Assembly: GCA_011800805.1 (NCBI GenBank)
Contig: MPNW01000150.1
Coordinates: forward strand, 221,775-285,774
Length of the DNA: 64,000 nucleotides
Source of the DNA: Hirudo medicinalis
Lineage: Eukaryota; Annelida; Clitellata; Hirudinida; Hirudinidae
Direction: 5' to 3'
The first letter of the stretch is position 1; each line of letters starts with the position of its first letter. The notes below the pieces were generated by a model. It was not told the origin of the DNA and searched no databases. It saw only the letters and a program-made list of their open reading frames with translations. Both the position numbers and the translations under genes were made by a program. Positions 10,379-20,375 of the stretch are shown in pieces.

Positions 10379-11499
10379 TAATAAGTGACGTATTAAATCA
10401 CTATTAAGTGATCATGGCGATATCGATAACACACTAACTCACAGACAAAAACGGTGGTTGGAGAAGTGACGGACAAAAACCAACTCACGACTTTTGTCAG
10501 TTTACAGAGATTTCCAATAGAGTTAGATACCAAAAGTTGCTGCCTTTGAGTTGGCTTTAGCCTGTCACTTGGCCAACAATCGACAAAAATCTTTAGTACT
10601 CGGTTTAGTTTATTTAACCTTTTGGAATTTATTCCAATTTTGACATTACGTCCCTTTACCATATACAAAACATTTTGTTGAATTTGGACTTCCTAGAATC
10701 TTTAAAACTTGTAAATTGCTTTAAAATGTTTTTAGGCCATCCAAAATAAGAAGGGGCTCGCTTATGAGCTATAAAATTTATAAGATGCAAATAAAATTCA
10801 AAGTAGGTTTCTGTGTTATATAAACATGAAACTTTAATGTGGTCAATGGGTGAAAAATGTTTCCAAATATTAGTAAAAAGGGAAATATGATTTCGCATTG
10901 AATAACTTTTCCTGTCAAAAAGTTAAATTTTTTAAGTTATTATTGACTTTTGTAATTCGCTATCTCTATAAATAATAATTTATGGACATCAAACCTTCCG
11001 TGAAACTTTAAGTAAACGGAATATGTAGAGCACGTAAATTATCTAATGTTTCGGAATGTCCTTTATATAGAGACCAACCGAATGTAATTTTTTGTTTCGA
11101 CCGAAACCGAAAATTGAACGAGACAATTGGCCGAAACAGAAAGACACATAACCCAGCACAAGTTTCAAAAAAAGAAACAATGATGCAATAAAAAATTCAG
11201 CATTATCAACAATATTTTATTAAATTGCAAGTAATCCGTATTTAAAAAATAATCAGGTTATTAATTGAATTCAAACAAACGAATGTTATAGTTTAGAAGC
11301 AAAAGTTTCTCCGCATTATGGCGTAGTAACTTAGACTGAAAAAGAATACAAAGAAGCAGCAAGGGCATCTATGCTCTTATGATCAAAGATTTGTCCTGCA
11401 GAAGTCTGGCCTTTTATCGGTCGTTGATACTTTTTAAATATTAAAATTTTAATATCATCCATCGTAATATGCATAGGTATACTGGTCATCCAGGCCACA
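10379..11499. other. Gene-free stretch with two weak minus-strand ORFs
   Basis: Two minus-strand frames, 10656-10898 and 10393-10668, overlap slightly. Neither resembles a known family and neither is joined by a coherent intron, although a GTAAAG donor follows the first. Composition is ordinary AT-rich. I treat the stretch as non-coding. Confidence 0.45.
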
Positions 11500-12066
11500 C
11501 ATAATGTCATTCTCCCTCACATACCTGCTGAGCAATAGGGAATCAAATATCTGTGAAATGGCTAACAAGCCGACAGATGACTGCCTGAAGAAATTGCACT
11601 GGCTACCGATCCATAATCGCATCATCTTCAAAATCGCCCTCATGACATATCGAACTCTCGCGACATCCAATCCACCCTATCTCCAACACCTCCTTTTCCG
11701 CCGTNCGATCCATAATCGCATCATCTTCAAAATCGCCCTCATGACATATCGAACTCTCGCGACATCCAATCCACCCTATCTCCAACACCTCCTTTTCCGC
11801 CGTCATACATCTGGTCTTCGCTCATCTTCCACAATTCAACTACACCAACCAGTTCACAAATCATCCCTCATCAACATTCTCGTATGCCTCTCCTGCTGTC
11901 TGGAATGCCTTACCTCCCGAAGTAAGAGATCAACCATCCCTGGAGCTCTTCAAACGTCACCTGAAGACTCACATCTTCAGGACACCAACACGAAGCTAAT
12001 GAAGACACAAGGCGCCTCTGACGCTATGCAAATGGCGCATCATAAATTAACTATTATTATTATTAT
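11500..12066 (+). mobile_element. CR1/L2-type LINE tail (RT C-terminus), broken by an N join
   Basis: This is the plus-strand copy of the element at 5384-5742. The frame LHWLPIHNRIIFKIALMTYR is typical of the C-terminal end of CR1/L2 reverse transcriptase ORFs. After a frame change, SPAVWNALPPEV and LELFKRHLKTHIFRTP complete the usual ending, followed by a short 3' part and an (ATT)n tail at about 12050-12066. The copy is 5'-truncated and inactive. An internal 98 bp duplication around the N at 11705 is probably an assembly error, not biology. Confidence 0.85.
11607..11803. other. Assembly join: single N between two identical 98 bp copies
   Basis: 11607-11704 and 11706-11803 are identical as far as I can read, with one N at 11705. 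The pattern suggests two contig ends that overlap but were not merged. Removing one copy restores the LINE sequence seen in the other copy at 5384-5742, which has no such duplication. Confidence 0.85.
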
Positions 12067-12822
12067 TAGATGAGAATGTCCTGGATTTCCACAAAATATA
12101 AAAATTAAAAAATGTTCACCAATTGAACCTTTTCCATTGATCGGGCAAAAAGTTCTCAATGATGGCTTTTGAAGGGCAATCTATTTATGTATTGCCTTTT
12201 AAATAATCTGTTGAGTGCTTCAGTGCCATTATTGGTGGATGAAGTTCTAACTCCACCTTTTGAAAAAAGGCAGTAACTCAAGACTAAAATTAAAATTTTT
12301 TATTAATTTATTAAAGGACATTTTAAATTTAAAATAAGAAATAAAAAATTACAACACATCCCTTTTTGTGACAAAACATAGCTCCTCCCTCACGCATCCT
12401 TATGGTTTGGGGCTTATAGCCGCAGCCCTGAATCCAGCCAGACCCTGGATCAGCATTGCGGACGGAGTGTACTGGCTGGATCAGGTCGGAGTAGATAACA
12501 AACATCTTATCAAGATTGATAAATAATTTTCAGTAATTCAATAATTTTTGAGTCAAATAATTTTTTACCTAAATTTTTGATCTCATCCTTGTCATGATTG
12601 ATTCTTAACTTTTCCAAAATTCTCTGAATTAGTTGACTTATAGAGCGCGCGCCTTAACTGCTTCAGCCCGAATCATTTATAAAAAATTTATCTTTACATA
12701 AATTAGAATTGGATTATGCATATATCATCTCGGTTAAATTTAGTCGTTGGGTTTTTTTTCTTGATAACCACAGTAATGTACTTAGAGTAATCAACTCGAT
12801 GTACCTGGTTAAGTTGCCGAGA
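12067..12822. other. Upstream of the TNFR-like gene; one hairpin-forming repeat
   Basis: No coding region is recognised. ATCCAGCCAG (12432-12441) and CTGGCTGGAT (12472-12481) form a perfect 10 bp inverted repeat with a 30 bp loop, in a locally GC-richer island in otherwise AT-rich DNA. The promoter of the following gene must lie here. Confidence 0.45.
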
Positions 12823-15800
12823 ATGTATGTTGGGACAATAGCTATATTTTCATTGATTTTAGCGCATTTAGGGGGGTTTTCTGAATCGCAAATATGTGAA
12901 AAAGGTCAGATTTATGAGAGACACTTTTCGCGATGCTGTGATAACACTCCATGCAAACCAGGTAACTAATCTTCAACCATAGCTTTCATAATTGTTAAAA
13001 ATTAAGATTTGATAAGGCACATTTTGATGAATTATATTGCAACATTACAAGAGATTCAAGGATGTTGTAGATACAAGTTTGTTACTATTTACTTATTCTA
13101 GAATTTTAAAGTTTGGGAATTTTAGAGTTGAATTTTTTTATTAGATATCAGTAAATAAGGTAAAATTAAAGCCTAATAAAATATAAAACTAGACAAGAAA
13201 ATCATTAAATGAAAGAACTTCAATCTTGTCCCTTTAATCTCCTTTGTCTGTTATTTAATTAGTAAGACATCTTTCAATTTGTACTTGTTTTGTGTTTTAA
13301 TTCATTTACTTGTTTTGATGTTTGTCAAATTTGGCAATAATTTTCTTCTATTTATTTTATAATGAGGGGCAGTCTGATAGCAGAAGCATAAGTTTCCTTA
13401 TGGCTAACCCTCATGTTATTTTATTCATTTTTCTTTCTGTTGCTTAATGTGCTGTAATGCATTTAATACAATAAAATTCATCTAAACGAAAAAAAAATTG
13501 TATAAAAGATCAAATGTAATGTTAGAAAAATTATTTACATATTGATGAGGTTTTTATTGTTGAGAGAACTATTTAATTTGAATAGATTTTGAAGATATTA
13601 TTTTGCTTTTAATTATATAATAATATATAATGTATAAGATATAGTTGTTGTGCTAGAGCCTAGAGCAAGAGTTCTCTCTTGCTTGTAATTATTTAGTAAT
13701 AATAATTATATTATTATTATTGTAATTGTTGTCATTATTGTTATTATTATTATTGTTGTTGTTGTCATCGTCGTCATTACCATTACCATTATCATTATCA
13801 TTATCATTATTATTATATAATGTTTAATATTATTATTTAGAATTTGTAATCAATTAAATTATATTCTCTTCAGGTACATATTATAACTGCATAGAATGCT
13901 TGGACTGTCCACTAGGTACGTTTCTTGGTGAGAGCTCAAGGAAAACAGTTTGCCAATCATATACTAAGTGCAGTGATCGTATGTTTTATATTCCCCTGTT
14001 TTGTATTCACATGTGTTCACAATCTGAGATTTGTATCATTACCTGTTCATTACCAGATGAATCTGAGATTTGGCCTGGCAATGCCACTCATGATAGGGTC
14101 TGTGGCCTTCCAGAATTAAGTATGTTATTATTATTATTATTATCATCATCATCATCATTATTATTTTTTTTTTAAATTATTTTTTAAAATATTTTTTTAT
14201 TTTCTGTGCCACACGAACATTAACAATAAGAACCATTTGAAAAACCACTCGGAAAGGTTTATTGTCTGCAAAAGGGTCCGAGATCTCCCTAGACATGTAA
14301 ATTAAAAGGTAAAGCTGTAATACAAAATGTCAATCGCACCGAACAATCACCCGAATCAATCATTAATGTCACTGAGAATTCGCCATCACAGCCAAAGATG
14401 TGGTCCTCCTTCTTCAGTGGCACTTGTGAGCCCTCCGTATCTCTGATTGAGAACAGAAGTTATGATGTTCATAAGGCCTGTCCTTGGAACACCACAATCT
14501 TTCCAAAGTTCCAGGGTTTCATGATTCGATTGACAAGGAAATGGAGCCTGTGAGTAGTGGAGCATTTTTCTTGCCATAGACGTAATTGTTGAAAATATTG
14601 GCTATTTCGGTTGGATTAGAAGTGAATGAACCATCCTGTCTTTTTATCTCCAGTATTGGGTTATGTGTTGATGGCTTTCTGTTGACAAATTAGAAATGAC
14701 CTGCATTTCCTGCCAATGTGAGTGAGCTCTCCTGTGATTTGTTGAAATCTATGATCCTTTTGAGATTTCTAGAAAAATGACTGTAAATATTTTTGTCATC
14801 AATCCTCCCACTTGAGTGCCATTTATGGAAGGCTTGAAGTTTCTGTTTCTGAGCTTTGATTATGAATTTGGGGTAAGATGGCTTTATCACTTTTGTGATT
14901 TTGATGAGTTGCCCTGGAGCGACCTTCTGNGGCTTGAAGTTTCTGTTTCTGAGCTTTGATTATGAATTTGGGGTAAGATGGCTTTATCACTTTTGTGATT
15001 TTGATGAGTTGCCCTGGAGCGACCTTCTGAATAACATTTGTCACAATGTTGAGAAACAATTTCCAACAGTCATCAACTGAGAAGCAATACTGAAACAAGT
15101 CACTCCATTTGATTTCATAAAAATAATTATTGAGATTTGTGTAAGAGGATTTGGTTATGTATTGATAGTTTTGGCAATGGGGTATAGTTGATTTTCTGTG
15201 GAGGTTTAGTTTGAAGACTATGGTGTTGTGGTCACTCTGAGCAATTGGAGGCATCATCTCAATTTGCAATAAAAAGCATGCATCATTCGAGAGGAGTAGA
15301 TCTAGGATATTTGATTGATGAACTGGAGATTCAACATATTGATGTAGTCCCATTTCATCTATAAAATTTGTAAATAAGTTATCAATTTCATTATTAGGAT
15401 GAGAATAGGCTTTCTAGTTGAAATCAGGAAGAACAAAGTCTCCCATAATTTATTCTAATCTTGCATTATTGCATAAGTGACTAAGACACTGGATGCTGTT
15501 GAATGTGTAGCCTGCAGATTCAGAATTGAATCCTCCTGGTCTGTAGTAGATTATAGCTCTGCAGGTTGAGCTGTCAGTGTAAATGTCAACACAAACTATT
15601 TCAATATGGTTATATTCAGGTGGGATGGAAATTTGTCTGACTAGCCATCCAGTTCCTAATTCATCCAAGTTTAAACCAAACCAAAATTCTCCAGATTGTG
15701 TGTCTCCAAAAATAAAGCAAATTTTTCTCGTTTATTTACAATACTTCTGATGTTGGTAAAAGCCCAGGCTCTTGGTTTATTTCCAAAAGGGCTGAATGTT

Positions 15801-18800
15801 GGGATGGATCAGAATAGAAGAAGGCCTCCCTGAGGACGTGTCTTGCACTGCCTTTGATCTCCTCTCACATCTTTTCTGGTAAGCAGCTTCAGCTTCTCTG
15901 GGAGTTAGATCGCGATTCGTGAACACTTTCATGATGGATGGATCAGTAGACAGCCGAAGGACTCGAGATGAGGAGATCAGATCAGTTACCACCTCTGGAT
16001 TCATGACAGGTTCCTTCCCAAAGTGGTGAGGTTTTGCTCAATGAAATTTTTGATCAGCCTAACATCGTTGACTGAGGGCTCAGGTGAGAGACCGGAGATA
16101 TTGATGTTTGTTGAACATTTTGTTTTCTCAAACTTCTCCATCTCAACATTCCACATTGCATTTCTTATCATTGTTAAATCCATGCTTGGAGGGCATGCTG
16201 GCATAGCCTGCTCAAGCACCTCGTATCTGGACATGATGGCATCATCTCATTGAAAGTTTCAGTTAAGGTTTTGGTAACTTGAGACACCATTACCTGCACT
16301 TTGGTTGGAAATGTTTCATGTGGACATTCATTTGGTTGATAGCATAAGTCATATGATCATTCAACTGCTTTATTAGCAGATTTGAATTTTCTTTTGCATG
16401 TTTCATGACCGAATTCAGAATAAGTTCAAGAGAATATGGTGTTAAGGATCTCGCCATGAAGAAATATTAATCAAACAGTAATTATTAATTATATTAATCA
16501 GAAGAACTGATTAAGTTAATATTTATTGATATAAGGTATTTGTAAAGAGATTTATTGCATTTTTGTGATCGACCGGAGCAAGATAAATCTGTTTACACTC
16601 TATTTTTGCTTTCAAGAACATTTTTCAAGACTTTGTCGTCATGCACCATGTCTAGGTTGTAGTCATCTGAGGAGATGGCTACATCACAAACTATGTAGGT
16701 GTCACTTCTCCATGCACATAAATCTGGTTTCTTAAGTCCCTGTTCTATAGGGATTCTGGGCTCTATTTTTGTTTGTAGTCTCTTTATATCAATTCGTTTT
16801 CCAATCTTCTCGTAATGTTGATTTGCCTCTCGTGTGTTGCACCATCCGTTTTTTGGGCATTTCTTGATCATGTGCCCCAGCAACTCTAAGGATCGACATT
16901 GGAACTGCTTCAAAATTCTCTCATAATCAGAGTGTTGTTGTTGTTATTATTATCATTGTTATTGTTATCATTATCATCATTATCATTATTATTATTTTCT
17001 TCTTCTTATTATTATTTTTATCATTAATAATAATCATTCGATATTATTATTATTGCTATTACTGAGTTTTTTTTTTCATTAACATGCAGTCTTTTAAATT
17101 TTAAGCCCTAATTTATTGCTTTCCACTAACTTTTGTTTCCTGGAATTAATTATTGTTCTATAGGTATAGGTTAATGAGGTATTTATAAATGAGGTTTATT
17201 AAAGGTTTAGGCAAGGGTCAAATCCATATTTATTTAGTTAAGTAGACTTTATTATTGATTATTCTTAATTAATTGTCTAAAAGCTTAATTGTGCATTTAG
17301 CAACCAACCAATATTCTTCAAGTGCCTCACCAAATGACTCTTACATAGGCTAGTTTTTTTTTACATTTGTTGCTTTGTTATTTGATAATATATTAAGCAT
17401 GTTGTAAAATACACCTGATCAGTTTGAAAAAATAAATTTTGACAAATGACTTGGATAGTTCTTAACTATATATTTGTGGTAAATAATATATTTGTATATG
17501 TATATAGCCAATCTTTTGATTACTTTATCTGTATCTGAATAGAATGTGAAGGCCCTTTTTAAATCCTTTACCATTTCTACAGTGCCCTTACCTGAGGGCA
17601 AACATTGATGGAATAGGCTGAGTTGCGAACATGACCCGTCATGACTGTTGCCATTACCACAGCGTGCAGGAATGCAACCCATTGAGCTCAACTGCTAATA
17701 CAAACCTCTTTTTTTTAGCTTTGTTAGCTTTATATATTATTAATTATTATGTATTAAAATTATATTAAAACCCAATGCACAGTTATGAATGTATAATATT
17801 CATTAAGTGTTCATTTTGTACTAGCAACTCAATCAGCTGGAAATGAGGGTAAGGTTTTGCATATTTAAATAATATCACTGATGATATATATGTTTATTTT
17901 GAGTCACATTCCAATGTCACCCTATTTATTTTTCATTAATTTTCTATTTATTTCTTATGGATGTTAAACATAAAAAGTGAGGCAAGCTATTTTTTGCTTC
18001 ACAAAATCTGCATTTATTTTATTAGGCCATTTGCATGGGTTTCTATCACGTTCTTTCCTTGAATTTATTTTTATCTTGTCATTCATTCATTCATTCATTC
18101 AATATCCAGCTTCTAAATTAGAAACAGCTCATTTTTGATTTATTTATTTTGTCAACAAATTGATGAGTCAATCAATGACCACTAACACAAATTTGTAAGC
18201 ATAATGAAAACAAACTTCTTGTCATGAATGTTTATTGACATTGGTACTATTTAACACAGCAAATACAGGACAACTTGTTGCAAACATTGCCATTCCTATT
18301 TTTATTTGTTTTGCACTGGCACTGGTGGCAGCGGTTTTTATTTTTGTTTTATGGTAAGTTATTTTTTACTAAAATGAATATTTATGACACATCAGACCTA
18401 TTGCTTTCCAGGAAAAGAGGGTGTTTAAGATGTGTTACAAGTTTGATTTTCATTTAATAGAAGCATACACTTTTCACATTTTAATTTAAATGTTTTTATT
18501 AAGGTGGTATTACAAATGAAGCAAGCCCTGGTTAGTTTTTCCTTTGAAAATGCATGCCTAGATTTGATTTAATACTTTTTTTTTTGTCAGGTCAACATGC
18601 TAATGGCAATCCTGAAAGCATTGTGATGATAGCTAAGACAAGTGAGTGTTTTTCACATTTTTTTTTAAATTTAAGTCTTACATTTTATTGCTGATGATGT
18701 CTTGGTAACCTTTAGTTTTTTTTTACATGTTATTTACAATGTAATTGAGCTACATCACATCTTATAAAACATGCTTCGATGTATTGCCCTACAAAAAGAA

Positions 18801-19827
18801 CAATGTCTTTAAATATAATTACTTTTAAATATCAACAAAAGCAAAGATTTTTTGTACTTAGAACAGACCTTCTATCTCTTTGTTATTTAAATATAAAGAT
18901 CAAGCAAAGCATCCATGGACTTAGAATCTCTTTTACAAGTTCTCCTTTGGAAATATATCATTTGAGTTCATTTCCAAAAAGTTAGTAAGCATTCATAAAT
19001 ATACTTTCTAAATTTGTGTTTCATTTAGAGGATGAAATGGCAATTGCTGAGAGGAATATCAAGAAATACCGTTCTCAGCTTTGCAGAGACATGGATTCAG
19101 ACAAGGGATTGTTCTGGGCAGCTCTCAAGGAAGGGAAGAACAGTTTCACTCTTGAGGATCACCAGACCTGCATGAAAGTAGTTTCAAAAAATATTTTTAT
19201 TTAAACATGTATTTTTACCAAGTACAACTTCCACTCAGATGACCTCATTTGAAAGAAATGGAAAAATTCTAGATCTGGCCCTAATTAAAAAAAAATAAAA
19301 TTAAAAGCCTCATCTATGCCTTAGTTTTGTCAGAGCAGTGTTCACTAGCGAAACTGATTAGTGAAACCATGTCTGATGAAGAGTTCAAAGAAAAAAGTGA
19401 AAAATGGACTCCTGGAACCAATAATAAAATAATGCTAACAAATAACAGAGTTTTTATTCTGAAGAACCTTGACTTAAATGAAGAGCTTTGGTCTCACTTG
19501 AGGGAGAATGATTCATTCACTGTAGAAGATTATGAAACATGCAAGGCAAAGGTATAGATTTATATAATTGTTGGATTAAACCCAAACATTAAACTGCCTT
19601 AAATATAAAGGTTATGTACAATAACTCATTTTCAGACAACAGAATATGGAGGTAAAGATTACATCATAGATGCAATACTGAAAGATGAGCAAAAATATTT
19701 AAGTTTCTTGAGAGCACTGAAAAATACAGAAAATGATCTTTATGAAAAGCTTGTGGAAACACATCAGAACGCATCCAATGAACATCAGACTCTGATGCAG
19801 CAAGAGCAAGGAAACAAGGAAGTCTGA
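12823..19827 (+). CDS. TNF-receptor-like membrane protein with tandem CARD-like modules
   Basis: Eleven exons join with matching phases to about 359 residues: 12823-12961, 13874-13978, 14057-14119, 17825-17848, 18269-18353, 18412-18440, 18504-18530, 18591-18641, 19029-19177, 19336-19551 and 19636-19827. A signal peptide (MYVGTIAIFSLILAHLGGF) precedes about 80 residues of cysteine-rich TNFR-type sequence (CEKGQIYERHFSRCC, CIECLDCPLGTF, NATHDRVC). One membrane helix (IAIPIFICFALALVAAVFIF) lies near residues 115-137. The cytoplasmic part has two similar modules (FWAALKEGKNSFTLEDHQTC and LWSHLRENDSFTVEDYETC). The second continues KDYIIDAILKDEQKYLSFL and ends ENDLYEKLV, a pattern I read as a CARD. 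No death domain or TRAF-binding motif is seen. An in-frame ATG at 12799 would add 8 residues. The exon 10 start (AG at 19335) is the least certain junction. It probably signals in apoptosis or innate immunity. Confidence 0.75.
13696..13822. repeat. ATT/GTT/ATC-rich trinucleotide microsatellite
   Basis: Imperfect runs of TTA, TTG and ATC triplets in intron 1 of the TNFR-like gene, ending about 50 bp before exon 2. Confidence 0.85.
14370..16460 (-). mobile_element. APE-type LINE relic: ORF1 end and endonuclease, no RT
   Basis: On the minus strand, pieces of a non-LTR retrotransposon read in order. An ORF1-like end comes first (STDPSIMKVFTNRDLTPREA, then RCERRSK). An apurinic-endonuclease-like domain follows (VDIYTDSSTCRAIIYYRPGG, MGDFVLPDFN, LDLLLSNDACFL, AQSDHNTIVF), and then the linker that normally precedes reverse transcriptase (FNKSQESSLTLAGNAGHF). 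The RT core with its catalytic YADD is absent before 14370. Stops and frame changes are present. The element sits in intron 3 of the TNFR-like gene in antisense orientation, and the N join at 14930 lies within it. Confidence 0.7.
14831..15029. other. Assembly join: single N between two identical 99 bp copies
   Basis: 14831-14929 and 14931-15029 are identical as read, separated by one N at 14930. Collapsing them restores one continuous LINE endonuclease-linker frame, so this is most likely an unmerged contig overlap. Confidence 0.85.
16593..16913 (-). mobile_element. R2-like LINE fragment: restriction-enzyme-like endonuclease end
   Basis: An open minus-strand frame of 106 codons resembles the C-terminal endonuclease (RLE) region of R2/NeSL/Hero-type site-specific LINEs. 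It contains EPRIPIEQGLKKPDLCAW followed by CDVAISSDDYNLDMVHDDK, the PD...D/E-x-K-like core. Only the C-terminal part is left. It lies directly 5' (in minus orientation) of the unrelated APE-type LINE relic, inside intron 3 of the TNFR-like gene. Confidence 0.65.
16930..17065. repeat. TTA/ATC trinucleotide microsatellite
   Basis: Impure TTG, TTA, ATC and TTC triplet runs directly after the R2-like fragment, possibly derived from a LINE tail. Confidence 0.8.
17506..17690 (+). repeat. Dispersed short repeat, copy 1
   Basis: About 185 bp matching 28301-28470 in the same orientation. Shared landmarks are AGCCAATCTTTTGA at the left, AGTGCCC in the middle, GCCATTACC, and GCAACCC near the right end. 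Both copies lie in introns. No promoter boxes of a tRNA-derived SINE are evident. Confidence 0.65.
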
Positions 19828-20375
19828 ATACACAAAAACATTGTGACAAGAGCAATCATGTTTGATTCTGAACGTTACCGCACCTTATCTTTTTATGCGC
19901 CGTTTTTTAAAAAAGCTCCTCGAAAAATTGTTTTGTCTAAAAGGTTTATCATACTTGCAAGGCCCAACAGTTTCTCACCAGAGCAGGCATTGAAAAATTG
20001 TGCTGTAGCTCCATTCTGCTGAATGATGGTGTGCATGCATAAGCGCATGCAAACTCAAAGCATTTTTTAAGTGTAAGGTTTGCTTGCCGTTCACCATGGG
20101 TCCTCAAACCGATTGGCATCTCCACCTAGCTCGACGAATTTAAGACAACACAGAACGCATTTTTCTATTTTAAATTTGTGATCAAACTAACGAAATTTGT
20201 GTGTTGTCACCAGAGAAGAGAATCAACAATACAATAGAAAGTTCACTTAAAGATAGGCATGTCAATAATGGTGCTCCTAAATAAAACAGAATGTATCTGT
20301 CCAAAACTTAGATCTGTTAGTCACATTCTCCAGTCGATCAGTCAATATTGAGGGATCAGTCAATATTGAGGTACT
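19828..20375. other. Convergent 3' space between TNFR-like gene and NPEPPS
   Basis: Both 3' UTRs must lie here. There is an AATAAA at about 20280 on plus and an exact tandem duplication of an 18-mer (GATCAGTCAATATTGAGG at 20336-20353 and 20354-20371), just before the NPEPPS stop codon. No other gene is visible. Confidence 0.55.

Noticed and set aside
10393..10898. Two minus ORFs of 80 and 91 codons upstream of EEF1D
   Set aside because: No recognisable domain, no coherent splice join, and adjacent to a transposon relic.
13900..14175. 91-codon plus frame across TNFR exons 2 and 3
   Set aside because: It is the exon 2 frame read through the GTATGT donor at 13979 into intron sequence; splicing gives a better TNFR-like reading.
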